Positions 8,206-16,607 are shown, counted from the first letter of the stretch. The stretch: 64,000 nucleotides of DNA from Aeromicrobium endophyticum (GCF_003586285.1 NZ_QUBR01000001.1:682001-746000); one strand, 5' to 3'. Made by a program: numbers and translations. Notes: a model not told the origin generated them from the letters alone.

Positions 8206-8961
8206 TCAGTAGACCGCCGTGCGGCCGCCGTCGACCGCGATGATCGACCCGGTCGTGTACCCGGCACGGTCACCGGCCAGGTGAACGACCATCCCGACGA
8301 TCTCGTCGGGACGACCGAGCCTCTGTGCCGGCAGGCCGCGCGTGACGAGGCCGATGAAGTCATCGTCCCAGTCGGCGGCCATGGCGGTCGCGAAGGCGCC
8401 CGGCATGATGCAGTTGACGCGCACGTGAGGTGCGTACTCCTGCGCGAAGGCCTGCGTGAGCGCGTTGAGGCCGTTCTTGGCCGCGGCGTACATCGCCTCG
8501 GCCGGGCTGGGCCGGTGGGCGCCGATGCTGGAGATGTTGACGATCGAGCCGGTTCCGCGGTCGCGCATGTGGGCACCCGCGACGGCCATGAGCCGGAACG
8601 GGCCCTTCAGGTCGACGTCCATCGTCTTGTCGAACAGCGACTCGCCGACCTCGAGCAGCGAGGGGGCCAGGGGCGCGATGCCCGCGTTGTTGACCACGAT
8701 GTCGAGCTGTCCCAGCTGCTCGACGACGTGCGACACGGCCGGCTCGATCGCGTCCCACTGGCCGACGTGCAGCGGCAGCGCGAGCGTCGGGACACCGAAC
8801 TCGCCGGCGATCTCCGCGGCCACCGTCTCGCATGCCTCGGCCTTGCGGCTCGAGACCACGACGGAAGCACCGGCCTCGGCGAGGCCGCGGGCGATGGCGA
8901 GGCCGAGCCCACGGGTCGCGCCGGTGACCAGGGCGACCTTGCCGTCCAGCTCGCGTGTCAT
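8206..8961 (-). CDS. SDR family oxidoreductase
   Basis: A 251-residue SDR with GATRGLGLA (near residue 15), SSRK (consistent with NADP preference), NNAGIAPLAP, NISSIGAH, catalytic YAAAK and PGAFAT. The ATG overlaps the stop of the acyl-CoA dehydrogenase upstream (ATGA). Directly after an ACAD in an operon it is a natural 3-hydroxyacyl-CoA dehydrogenase, and after the phosphate-elimination step proposed for this operon it would be the LvaD-like oxidation; this is inference. Confidence 0.9.
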   Translation of the reverse strand: MTRELDGKVALVTGATRGLGLAIARGLAEAGASVVVSSRKAEACETVAAEIAGEFGVPTLALPLHVGQWDAIEPAVSHVVEQLGQLDIVVNNAGIAPLAPSLLEVGESLFDKTMDVDLKGPFRLMAVAGAHMRDRGTGSIVNISSIGAHRPSPAEAMYAAAKNGLNALTQAFAQEYAPHVRVNCIMPGAFATAMAADWDDDFIGLVTRGLPAQRLGRPDEIVGMVVHLAGDRAGYTTGSIIAVDGGRTAVY

Positions 8962-10169
8962 GCCTTCACCTCGTACTTCTTGAGCTCGATGCGCGCCATC
9001 GTCCGCAGGTGCACCTCGGTGGGGCCGTCCGCGATCTGGAGCGCACGGGTGATGGCGTAGAGCCGCGACAGCACGGTGTCGTCGCTGACGCCCTGCGCCC
9101 CGTGCGCCTGGACGGCGCGGTCGACCACCTGGTGCGCTGTCTCCATGGCAGCGATCTTGATCGCCGCGACGTCGGACCGTGCCGCGCGGTTGCCCTGGGT
9201 GTCCATCAGCCAGGCGGCGCGGAACGTCAGCAGGCGGATCTGGTCGATCTCCATGCGGCTGCGGGCGATCCACTCACGCACGACGCCGCGCTGGGCCAGC
9301 GGCTCGCCGAAGGCGATGCGGGTCGTGGCTCGGCGGCACAGCAGCTCGAGGGCACGCTCGGCGATGCCGATCGCGCGCATCGCGTAGTGCATGCGTCCCG
9401 GCCCGAGCCGTCCCTGAGCGATGGCGAAGCCGTCACCCTCCTCGCCGAGCATGTTCGACACGGGCACCCGGACGTCGGTGAACTGCACCTCGCCGTGCCC
9501 GAGCCGGTCGCGGTAGCCGAACATCGGCAGGTCGCGCAGCACCTCGATGCCGGGGGCGTCCGCCGGCACCAGGATCATGCTCTGCTGGCGGTACGTCGAG
9601 TCGGTGGGCGCTGAGCGACCCATGAAGATGATGAGCTTGCAGTCGGGGTCGAGGATGCCCGAGGTGTACCACTTGCGACCGTTCAGCACGTACTCGTCGC
9701 CGTCACGCCGGATGGTCGACGTGATGTTGGTGGCATCGGAGCTGGCGACGTCGGGCTCGGTCATCGCGAAGGCCGAGCGGATCTCGCAGGCGAGGAGCGG
9801 CTCGAGCCACCGCTCCTGCTGCTCGGGCGAGCCGAACATCGCGAGGATCTCCATGTTGCCGGTGTCGGGCGCCGAGCAGTTGATCGCCTCGTTGCCGATC
9901 ATCGAGCGTCCGACGACCTCGGCGAGCGGCGCGTACTCGAGGTTGGTCAGCCCGGCGCCCCACGAGCCGTGCGCCATGAACAGGTTCCACAGACCCTTCT
10001 CACGAGCGATCGCCTGCAGGTCGCGCATGACCTGCGGCTGCTCGTGGGGGTTGTCGTTCGCGGCGATCTGCGCGTCGTACACGGCCTCGGCCGGGAAGAC
10101 GTGCTCGTCCATGAACCGCTCGAGCTCGGCCTTGAGCTCGATCGTGCGGGGTGAGAGTGCGAAGTCCAT
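8958..10169 (-). CDS. Acyl-CoA dehydrogenase, ACAD10/11- and LvaC-like
   Basis: A 403-residue ACAD-fold flavoprotein. N-terminal helical region MDFALSPRT..., then the FAD/substrate loops AFAMTEPDVASSDATN (near residue 135) and NGRKWYTSG, then the C-terminal AHGAQGVSDD and IADGPTEVH. In ordinary ACADs the C-terminal catalytic base is Glu in an (Y)EGT motif; here that position is Asp (ADGP), as I recall from ACAD10/11 relatives. It is next to a phosphotransferase gene, the combination fused in human ACAD10/11 and found as LvaA/LvaC in levulinate degradation. AGGAGGAA supports the start. It may isomerise a 4-phospho-acyl-CoA rather than simply dehydrogenate. Confidence 0.88.
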   Translation of the reverse strand: MDFALSPRTIELKAELERFMDEHVFPAEAVYDAQIAANDNPHEQPQVMRDLQAIAREKGLWNLFMAHGSWGAGLTNLEYAPLAEVVGRSMIGNEAINCSAPDTGNMEILAMFGSPEQQERWLEPLLACEIRSAFAMTEPDVASSDATNITSTIRRDGDEYVLNGRKWYTSGILDPDCKLIIFMGRSAPTDSTYRQQSMILVPADAPGIEVLRDLPMFGYRDRLGHGEVQFTDVRVPVSNMLGEEGDGFAIAQGRLGPGRMHYAMRAIGIAERALELLCRRATTRIAFGEPLAQRGVVREWIARSRMEIDQIRLLTFRAAWLMDTQGNRAARSDVAAIKIAAMETAHQVVDRAVQAHGAQGVSDDTVLSRLYAITRALQIADGPTEVHLRTMARIELKKYEVKA

Positions 10170-10189
10170 CGTGTTCCTCCTGGCCCGGC

Positions 10190-11176
10190 TCAGCCGAGCC
10201 GTTCCTGTCCGCTGGTGATGAGTCGGACGATCGTGTCGGGGAGCTTCTCCTGGTCGGGGTCGTCGTGACGTCCCTCGCGATGGCGACGCAGGTTGTGGCC
10301 CATGATCGCGGCCATCTTGAAGCGGCCGAGGGCGTTGAACCAGTCCATGGCGGGCGGGGCCGCGCCGTCGGCGTAGACGGCGAGGAGGTCGGCCTCGGAC
10401 GGCAGGCCGGGCACCTCACGGCCCACGCCCGGGAAGTTGGACCCGTCGGCGAACACCAGGAACCAGCCCAGCTCGACCCGTGGGTCGCCGATGCTCCAGA
10501 TCTCCCAGTCGATCACGGCCACCGGCTCGAGGCCGGCGCAGATGATGTTGCCCAGGCGGTAGTCGCCGTGCACCAGCGTCGGCGCGAGCGAGCTGGGGAT
10601 CGACGCCTCGAGGCGGGCCTGGAGCATCGCAGCCCCGGGCACGAGCTCGGCCGGGACGGCCCCCATGGTCCTGGCCCATCGAGCCAGCTCCTCGGCCGGC
10701 GAGAAGGTCGAGGCGCCGGACGGCAGCGAGTCGAGCGGGACGCGATGGAGGCGCGGCAGGATCTCGGCCGCCCGGACCATCCGGGCCGCGGCGACGTCGG
10801 GGGCGATCGCCGGGTCGTCGAGCGTGGGCTCGAGGGACTCGCCCGTCACGAAGTCGACCGCGAACCAGGCCGGCTCGGTCTCGTCGACGGCGACGACCGC
10901 CGGGACGGGCACGTCCGTGCCGGCGAGGGCGGCGAGGATGCGCGCCTGCTTGAGCATGTCGTGCCGGCCCACCGACCGCTGGCCGCGCGGCACGGCCTTG
11001 ACGACGGCTTCGCGCCCGGGGGCGGTGCTGAGCCGGTAGGTCAGCCCGGAGTGTCCCCCCGGCAGGACGGCGAGGTCGCCGACGTCCGTCAGGCCCGCCT
11101 CGCGGCGCAGGTGGTCCGCGATGCGCAGGCCGAGCTCCTGCTCGTAGGGCACCGTCTCGTCGAGCTCCGTACTCAT
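10190..11176 (-). CDS. APH-family phosphotransferase (ACAD10/11 N-terminal-like, LvaA-like)
   Basis: A 328-residue aminoglycoside-phosphotransferase/choline-kinase-fold protein. Visible: GGHSGLTYR nucleotide loop (near residue 41), AVVKAVPRG with the ATP-binding Lys, catalytic loop LVHGDYRLGNII (near 202) and metal-binding VIDWEIWSIGDP. It is flanked on both sides by acyl-CoA dehydrogenases, starting on the ATGA overlap with the upstream one. Known relatives (LvaA; the kinase domains of ACAD10/11) phosphorylate the 4-hydroxyl of hydroxyacyl-CoAs so that the ACAD partner can eliminate phosphate. The same role here is inferred; resistance to an antibiotic is much less likely. Confidence 0.88.
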   Translation of the reverse strand: MSTELDETVPYEQELGLRIADHLRREAGLTDVGDLAVLPGGHSGLTYRLSTAPGREAVVKAVPRGQRSVGRHDMLKQARILAALAGTDVPVPAVVAVDETEPAWFAVDFVTGESLEPTLDDPAIAPDVAAARMVRAAEILPRLHRVPLDSLPSGASTFSPAEELARWARTMGAVPAELVPGAAMLQARLEASIPSSLAPTLVHGDYRLGNIICAGLEPVAVIDWEIWSIGDPRVELGWFLVFADGSNFPGVGREVPGLPSEADLLAVYADGAAPPAMDWFNALGRFKMAAIMGHNLRRHREGRHDDPDQEKLPDTIVRLITSGQERLG

Positions 11177-12369
11177 GCGCGCGGCTCCCTCGGCAGGCCG
11201 AGCACGCGCTCGGCGATGATGTTGTGCTGTATCTCGTCGGTTCCGCCGGCGATCCGGTAGCCCGGCGCTCCGAGCACGTGCTCTCCCCACGCCCAGGTGC
11301 CCCACCGGCCGGAGTCGGCGGTCAGCTCGGGTCCGAGCAGCGCGCGGGCCACCTCGGACGTGCGCGCCATCGTGTCGGTGGCGAGCAGCTTGCCCGCCGA
11401 CGCCTCGGGCCCGGGGTCCTGCCCGGAGACGATCGCCGCGGCCACCCGCATCCCGGTGAGCCGCTGCACGTAGCTGCGGGTCACCAGGTCGGCGACCTGG
11501 TCGCGCTCCACGGCATCGAGCTCGCGACCCAGGTTGCGGGCCAGCTCGACGGCCTGGTCGGCGTTCTCGAGGCCGAGCGAGCCGGAGTCGAGCCGCTCGG
11601 ACGCGAGCACCGTCAGAGCGACCTTCCAGCCCTGGCCCACCGGACCGAGCCGGTGCTCGTCGCCCAGCACGACCCCGTCGAGGTAGACCTCGTTGAACGA
11701 CGCACCGCCCGTCATCTGGCGGATCGGCCGGATCGTCACACCCTCTGCGTCCATCGGCACGATGAAGACCGTCAGGCCGGCATGCTTCGCGACGGTCGCG
11801 TCGGTGCGTGTCACGGCGACGCCGTGGTCGGCCACGAGCGCGCCCGACGTCCAGACCTTGTGGCCGTCGAGGCGCCAGGTGCCGTCGTCCTGCTGGACCG
11901 CCTTCGTGCGCACGGCCGCGAGGTCGGAGCCCGCCTCGGTCTCGGAGAACAGCTGGCAGGCGATCAGGTCGGTCCGCAGCATCGCTCGGACGTAGGTGGC
12001 CTGCTGCTCCGGCGTGCCCCACTGCGCGATCGTCGGCGCGATGAGCTGCTGCGTGACGGGGAACATCTCGGTGCGCCGTGGCACGTCGTACTCGGACTCC
12101 AGGCGGCGGAAGGCCAGGAGGTAGGCGACGGGGAGGTCACGCCCGCCGAACTCGGACGACCACGTGATCGCGCCGAACCCGGCGTCGAACTTGGCCTGCT
12201 CGTAGGCCCGGATGCGGTCGGTCTCGGCCCGCTCCTGCTCGGCGGTCCAGCTCTCGAAGACCGCCACCGAGTCCGAGCCCTCGCCCCAGGCGTTCGCCGT
12301 GCGCGGAGTGGCTACGTCGTCGAGCCAGGCTCGCGCGTCGGTCAGGAACGCGTCCATCGCGATGGTCAT
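11173..12369 (-). CDS. Acyl-CoA dehydrogenase (steroid-type FadE)
   Basis: A 398-residue acyl-CoA dehydrogenase with QLFSETEAGSDLA (FAD contacts, near residue 140), GHKVWTSGA, MTGGASFNEVYLDGV and the C-terminal pattern IAGGTDEIQHN followed by ERVLGLPREPR. That ending is typical of actinobacterial FadE subunits in steroid side-chain degradation. The usual Glu position of the C-terminal motif is Gly (AGGT), and such subunits often work in alpha2beta2 pairs. One base separates its start from the stop of the thiolase-like gene. Candidate partner: 15504-16607. Confidence 0.9.
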   Translation of the reverse strand: MTIAMDAFLTDARAWLDDVATPRTANAWGEGSDSVAVFESWTAEQERAETDRIRAYEQAKFDAGFGAITWSSEFGGRDLPVAYLLAFRRLESEYDVPRRTEMFPVTQQLIAPTIAQWGTPEQQATYVRAMLRTDLIACQLFSETEAGSDLAAVRTKAVQQDDGTWRLDGHKVWTSGALVADHGVAVTRTDATVAKHAGLTVFIVPMDAEGVTIRPIRQMTGGASFNEVYLDGVVLGDEHRLGPVGQGWKVALTVLASERLDSGSLGLENADQAVELARNLGRELDAVERDQVADLVTRSYVQRLTGMRVAAAIVSGQDPGPEASAGKLLATDTMARTSEVARALLGPELTADSGRWGTWAWGEHVLGAPGYRIAGGTDEIQHNIIAERVLGLPREPRA

Positions 12370-12370
12370 G

Positions 12371-13519
12371 TCACACCCCCAGCACGGTGCAGGCGCTGAT
12401 GCCCGGCGCGCCGTAGACGTGGGTGAAGCCGAGCTTCGGCGCACCGGCGACCTGCCGGTCGCCGGCCTCGCCGCGCAGCTGGGTGACGATCTCGTGCACC
12501 TGCCGCAGACCCGAGGCGCCGATGGGCTCACCGTTGGCGATGCAGCCGCCGTCGGTGTTGACGGGGATGCGTCCGCCGATCTCGGTGGCGCCGGAGGCGA
12601 TGAGCTCCTCCTGCTCGCCGTGCTCGCAGAAGCCGCACTCGGCCAGGTGCATGATCTCCGCGCCGCTCTCGGTGTCCTGCAGCTGCGCGACGCCGATCTC
12701 GTCAGGTCGGACGCCCGCCGTCTGGAAGGCCTCGGCCGCCGCGTCGCTGCTGACGCTGGTGGGTTCGCCGGTGCCCTGGACCGCCGGGCTGAACACCTCG
12801 AACGAGCCGAAGCGGCGGGTCTTGGTCGCGACCGACAGCAGCTGGACCGGCCGCAGTCCCGTCGACCGCGCGACGTCCTCGGACGCCACGATGATCGCCG
12901 CGCCACCCTCGCCCGGCGAGCAGAACATGTAGCGCGTGAGGGGGTCGTTGACCATGTCGGCGGTGAGGATGTCGTGCTCGCTGATGGCCTCGCGCCGCCA
13001 GGCGTTCGGGTTGAGCACGCCGTTGCGGTACGCCTTGGCCGCGACCCGCGCCAACGTCTGGTCCGTGATGCCGTGCCGGCGCATGTAGCGCGCGATCTTG
13101 ATCGCGAAGAACTGCGTGGTGACCATCAGGCCCGCGTCGCCGTACCCGGCGTCGAGGCCCCAGTCCTCGGCACGGGGGTCGAACGCGCCCCGCGGGTGCT
13201 TGTCGAAGCCGACGGCGAGGGCGATCTGCGCCTGCCCGGAACGGATGGCGTTGACCGCCGAGACGAGCGCGCTGCCGCCGGTCGCGCAGCCGTTCTTGAC
13301 GTTCGTGAACGGGATGCCCGTCAGCCCGAGGTCGGCGACGAGCGTGTCGGCCAGGCCCGCGCCGTCGCTGCCGCCGAAGGCGACCTGCACGTCGCCCCAC
13401 TGCAGCTGGGCGTCGGCGAGGGCGCTGCGGATGGCGGAGACCGCCATCTCGCGGCCGCTGACACCCGGCTGCCGCCCGAAGGCGGACAGACCGGCCCCGA
13501 TGATCGAGACGTCGGACAT
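12371..13519 (-). CDS. Thiolase-fold lipid-transfer (Ltp) protein, probable aldolase or thiolase
   Basis: A 382-residue SCP2-type thiolase homologue. The nucleophile position is kept (NGCATGGSA, Cys78), but the usual HDCF motif reads QDTE and the GHPxGATG motif reads GEPIGASG, so two catalytic His positions are lost. This pattern, with an overlapping upstream DUF35 gene (TGATG), resembles the Ltp2-type retro-aldolases that need a DUF35 partner in steroid side-chain cleavage. Either carbon-carbon cleavage by retro-aldol reaction or a degenerate thiolase is possible. The LAECGFCEHGEQEE segment matches the conserved L-G-F-C region of Ltp proteins. Confidence 0.85.
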   Translation of the reverse strand: MSDVSIIGAGLSAFGRQPGVSGREMAVSAIRSALADAQLQWGDVQVAFGGSDGAGLADTLVADLGLTGIPFTNVKNGCATGGSALVSAVNAIRSGQAQIALAVGFDKHPRGAFDPRAEDWGLDAGYGDAGLMVTTQFFAIKIARYMRRHGITDQTLARVAAKAYRNGVLNPNAWRREAISEHDILTADMVNDPLTRYMFCSPGEGGAAIIVASEDVARSTGLRPVQLLSVATKTRRFGSFEVFSPAVQGTGEPTSVSSDAAAEAFQTAGVRPDEIGVAQLQDTESGAEIMHLAECGFCEHGEQEELIASGATEIGGRIPVNTDGGCIANGEPIGASGLRQVHEIVTQLRGEAGDRQVAGAPKLGFTHVYGAPGISACTVLGV

Positions 13520-13890
13520 CAGACCTCCTGGAAGACGCGGGTGGTGGTGAAGCGAGGGACGGGCGTCGTCGCGACCAGCTCGACGACCGCCTCGTCCTCG
13601 AGGTCGGCGACGTCGTCGCAGTCGAGGACGGCCTCGACCTTGACCCCCTCTGGCAGCTCGACGTATCCGACGGCGAACGGCACGAACCCGTCCGCGGGCG
13701 GGACGTACGGCGGCGACTTGGGTGCGAAGCGCTGGACCGTGAAGCCCCAGACGGTTCCGCGGCGGCCGAGGTCGATGACCTGCATCGCCTCGGCGCCGCA
13801 CCGCTGACAGCCCCGCGACCGGGGAAAGGCCACGTTGTCGCAGACGCCGCAACGACTTCCTTCGAGCACGGGGGGCTGCACGTCAGTCAC
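13519..13890 (-). CDS. Zn-ribbon / OB-fold DUF35 protein, partner of the Ltp protein
   Basis: A 123-residue protein with the rubredoxin-like zinc ribbon C-G-V-C ... C-Q-R-C at residues 14-32, followed by an OB-fold (GTVWGFTVQRF, PFAVGYVELPEGV). GTG start with GGAGAG 4 to 10 bases upstream. Its stop overlaps the start of the thiolase-like gene by one base, and such pairs are normally co-purified complexes in which DUF35 binds the CoA end and completes the active site. The MaoC-like domain fused to DUF35 in ChsH2-type proteins is absent here. Confidence 0.9.
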   Translation of the reverse strand: MTDVQPPVLEGSRCGVCDNVAFPRSRGCQRCGAEAMQVIDLGRRGTVWGFTVQRFAPKSPPYVPPADGFVPFAVGYVELPEGVKVEAVLDCDDVADLEDEAVVELVATTPVPRFTTTRVFQEV

Positions 13891-13914
13891 TTCGCTCTCC
13901 TCGTCAACGTCCGG

Positions 13915-14706
13915 TCAGCGTCCGACCCACTTGGGCTCGCGCTTCTCGAGGAAGGCCTGGACGCCCTCCTTGCCGTCTTCTGACTGCAGGGCGTTGCCGA
14001 CCGCGAGGTGCTCCATGACCATGAGCGAGCGGACGTCGGCGTCGAGACCCTGGTTGATGGCCATCTTGGTCAGGCGCATCATGTACGGGCTCTTGTCGAC
14101 GAGCGGAGCGATGAACTCCTCGACGGCCTTGTCGAGCTCGTCGGCCGGGGCCGAGGCGTTGATGAGGTCGAAGTCGACGGCCTCCTGGCCCGAGAGCAGC
14201 TTTCCCGTGAGCATGAGCTCCTTGGTCTTGCGCAGACCGATCATGCGGGGCAGGCGGTAGATCGGTCCGGCGCCGCCGAACAGCGCGCGACGGATGTGGA
14301 AGTCGCCGATCTTGGCGTCGTCCGAGGCGACCGCGAAGTCGCACGAGATCATGAGCTCGAAACCGCCGGCGGTGACGTAGCCCTCAAGCACGGCGACCGA
14401 CGGGGTCTTCATCTGGTAGAGGCGGTCGCAGACCTCGGCGGACAGCACGGCGACGTCCATCGCGGTCGTGGTGCCGATGAAGTCCGAGAGCAGCTCGTCG
14501 AGGTCGAAGCCCGAGCAGAACTGGTTCTCGACACCGCGGAGCACGAGCACCTTGAGATCGGGATCGGCGTCGACCTCCTTGATGATCTCGTCGAGGCGGT
14601 GCAGCAGCTCGACGGTGACGGCGTTCTTCTTGTGCGGGCGGTTCAGCCAGACGCGGGCGACGTCGCCATCCTTCTCGAGGAGGACGTGATCGGTCTCGAC
14701 AACCAT
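13915..14706 (-). CDS. Enoyl-CoA hydratase/isomerase family protein (crotonase), first gene of the long operon
   Basis: A 263-residue crotonase. The oxyanion-hole regions FCSGFDLDE (near residue 70) and EGYVTAGGFELMISCD (near 112-127) are clear. The first catalytic Glu (GGFEL) is present; the second (rat ECH Glu164) aligns with His in DFHIRRALFGGAG, so simple hydration is doubtful and isomerase, hydrolase or ring-cleaving chemistry should be considered. AAAGGA precedes the ATG by 8 bases. First of ten genes running to 4828. It has two operator copies and a promoter of TTGACG / 17 / CATACT. Confidence 0.88.
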   Translation of the reverse strand: MVVETDHVLLEKDGDVARVWLNRPHKKNAVTVELLHRLDEIIKEVDADPDLKVLVLRGVENQFCSGFDLDELLSDFIGTTTAMDVAVLSAEVCDRLYQMKTPSVAVLEGYVTAGGFELMISCDFAVASDDAKIGDFHIRRALFGGAGPIYRLPRMIGLRKTKELMLTGKLLSGQEAVDFDLINASAPADELDKAVEEFIAPLVDKSPYMMRLTKMAINQGLDADVRSLMVMEHLAVGNALQSEDGKEGVQAFLEKREPKWVGR

Positions 14707-14731
14707 GGGAGGGTCCTTTCGGCAAAGCAAG

Positions 14732-14744
14732 TGAACTGGATTCA
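14732..14744. promoter_or_regulatory. Operator, proximal site of the ten-gene operon
   Basis: TGAACTGGATTCA lies 26 bases upstream of the crotonase ATG and immediately downstream of the -10 element AGTATG (minus strand CATACT), so a bound repressor would cover the transcription start. Confidence 0.75.
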
Positions 14745-14748
14745 ATTC

Positions 14749-14777
14749 AGTATGCGCACCGACCCGGACGGCGTCAA
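14749..14777 (-). promoter_or_regulatory. Predicted promoter of the ten-gene operon
   Basis: On the minus strand TTGACG (14777-14772), a 17-base spacer, then CATACT (14754-14749). Both boxes fit the actinobacterial housekeeping consensus. The predicted start falls in the proximal operator. The distal operator lies 10 bases upstream of the -35. Confidence 0.65.
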
Positions 14778-14786
14778 GGACCAAAC

Positions 14787-14799
14787 TGAACTGACTTCA
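14787..14799. promoter_or_regulatory. Operator, distal site of the ten-gene operon
   Basis: TGAACTGACTTCA, a second copy 55 bases upstream of the first (start to start). Two sites flanking the promoter of the largest operon suggest tighter control there. Confidence 0.7.
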
Positions 14800-14808
14800 A
14801 AATATGTG

Positions 14809-15507
14809 TCAGCGACCGAGCTGGCCGAGCAGCGCGGCGACCTCGTCGGCCCGCGTCACCATCGCCATGTGACCCGAGGCGATGTGTGCGACGTTGCCGC
14901 CCACGCGGTGCGCGGAACGCTCCTGGAGCTCCGGTGGGTAGCAGGCGTCCTCGGACAGTCGCACGTAGGTCCGCGGCACCCCCGCACCCAGCCCCGAGAG
15001 GTCCACCGGTTCCATCAGCAGCGCCGCGGACTCGTCCGAGACCAGTCCGAGCGTCCACTCGGTCTGCTCCGGCGTCATGTCGTTGCACAGCATGAACCGC
15101 ACGCCCTCGGGCGTCTGGTGGTAGACACCGTCCTCGATCGACTCCATGACGGCATCCCGCACGGCCGGGTCGATCTGGTCGATGACCGCCGTCCCGTCCT
15201 CGGGCACGACCGCCGACAGGAAGACGACGTGGCGCAGCCTGCCGGCCAGCGACTCCATGACCCGCGGGACCGTGACCCCCGCGAACGAGTGGGCGACCAG
15301 CACGACGTCCCGCAGGTCGCGCGAGACGATCTCGTCCTCGAGGGCCGCGGCGCAGTCCGCCAACGACACCGTCGCGACGTCGACGTCCGAGCGCGACCCA
15401 CGGCCCGGCAGGTCGACCGCCACCACGTCGCCGTCGAGCAGGGGGCTCAGGCGGTCCCAGCAGTCGCCGCCCATGCCGGCTCCGTGCACGAGCACGTAGG
15501 CGCTCAT
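14809..15507 (-). CDS. Alpha/beta hydrolase (methyl-esterase / hydroxynitrile-lyase-like)
   Basis: A 232-residue alpha/beta hydrolase of the small salicylate-methylesterase/EstC-like group. HGAGMGG (oxyanion region, near residue 8), nucleophile elbow AHSFAG (Ser near 74), catalytic His in SGHMAMV (near 212). No signal peptide. It starts on the ATGA overlap with the acyl-CoA dehydrogenase upstream, completing a two-gene unit. It may release an ester or thioester, or hydrolyse a lactone formed in the pathway. Confidence 0.87.
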   Translation of the reverse strand: MSAYVLVHGAGMGGDCWDRLSPLLDGDVVAVDLPGRGSRSDVDVATVSLADCAAALEDEIVSRDLRDVVLVAHSFAGVTVPRVMESLAGRLRHVVFLSAVVPEDGTAVIDQIDPAVRDAVMESIEDGVYHQTPEGVRFMLCNDMTPEQTEWTLGLVSDESAALLMEPVDLSGLGAGVPRTYVRLSEDACYPPELQERSAHRVGGNVAHIASGHMAMVTRADEVAALLGQLGR

Positions 15508-16607
15508 CGGCCCAGCACCAAGGCGGCCACGTCTTCGCGTCTGCGACGCGCGCTTCCGAACAGTCCTTCGTCGCCGAGAGCCCTCCGGACGTAGAGGTGC
15601 GCCGGGTGCTCCCAGGTGAAGCCGATGCCGCCGTGCAGCTGGACGGCCTCGTGGACCGCGCGGACCACCGCATCGGTGGCCACGGCACCGGCGACGGCAG
15701 CGGGCAGCTCGGCGTCCGGGTCCTCGTCGTGCAGGGCTGCGGCGTAGGCGACGGCCGAGCGAGCGCGCTCGAGGTCGACCGCGAGATCGGCCAACCGGTG
15801 CTTGACGGCCTGGAAGGAGCCGATCGCGCGACCGAACTGCTGGCGCTGGCCCACGTACTCGACCGTGGACGCCAGCTGCCGGCCGATGATGCCGACGTGC
15901 TCGGCGGCGGAGGAGATCGTCGCGGTGCGCGCGAGCCTGCCCCACTCGCGCTCGGCCCCGGCGCCGTCCGACAGCAGCACCGACTCCGCTCCGTCGAGCA
16001 CGATCTCGGCCTGTCGGCGCGTGGAGTCCATGACCTCGAGCGGACGGACCGCGACCCCGGCACCGTCCAGGGCCACGGCGTGGACGCCCTCGCCGGAGCG
16101 CAGGACGACCACGTCGGCCTCCGCCCCGGCCACGACCCGCGGCAGGGTCCCGGTCAGATGACGCCCCTCCACCGTCAGGTCGACCGCACCGAGGCACACC
16201 GTCCCGATGGTGCTGCCGGCCACGACACCTGCCAGGAGGTCGCCCACGCTCGCCGGGTCCTCGGCCGCAGCGAGCGCCGAGGCGGCCAGCACGGCCGAGA
16301 ACAGGATCGGTTCGGGCAGCAACGCCGCCCCGGCCTCCTCGAGGATCACGACGACGTCACGCAGCCCGAAACCAGCACCACCGAGCGTTTCCGGCACGAG
16401 CATGGCGCCGACGGCGAGCTCGTCGTTGAGCCTCGACCACAGGGCCTCCGACCACCCGCGGCTCGACGCGGCCGCGGCGCGGACCTGCTCGTGGTCGGCG
16501 GCGCGCGAGAGCAGGGAACGGGCGATGTCGCGCAGGTCGGCGTGCTCGGCCAACGGCGTCATGATCGAGGGGTCGGCCTCCGGCCAGGGTGCGACGAGTG
16601 CGGTCAT
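15504..16607 (-). CDS. Acyl-CoA dehydrogenase, probable subunit of a heteromeric FadE
   Basis: A 367-residue ACAD with a shortened and divergent middle region and the C-terminal HGGIGFTWEHPAHLYVRRA pattern, the hallmark of one subunit type in alpha2beta2 steroid ACADs (ChsE1-ChsE2 class). GGAGG lies 7 bases upstream of ATG 16607. The frame is open for ten more codons, which overlap the operator and are rejected as start. First gene of a two-gene unit with the alpha/beta hydrolase, under a promoter TTGTCA / 17 / TAACCT and an adjacent operator. Partner candidate: 11173-12369. Confidence 0.9.
   Translation of the reverse strand: MTALVAPWPEADPSIMTPLAEHADLRDIARSLLSRAADHEQVRAAAASSRGWSEALWSRLNDELAVGAMLVPETLGGAGFGLRDVVVILEEAGAALLPEPILFSAVLAASALAAAEDPASVGDLLAGVVAGSTIGTVCLGAVDLTVEGRHLTGTLPRVVAGAEADVVVLRSGEGVHAVALDGAGVAVRPLEVMDSTRRQAEIVLDGAESVLLSDGAGAEREWGRLARTATISSAAEHVGIIGRQLASTVEYVGQRQQFGRAIGSFQAVKHRLADLAVDLERARSAVAYAAALHDEDPDAELPAAVAGAVATDAVVRAVHEAVQLHGGIGFTWEHPAHLYVRRALGDEGLFGSARRRREDVAALVLGR

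Noticed and set aside
10190..11176. Aminoglycoside resistance gene
   Set aside because: The APH fold is clear, but the position between ACADs inside a catabolic operon matches the ACAD10/11-LvaA group rather than resistance enzymes.
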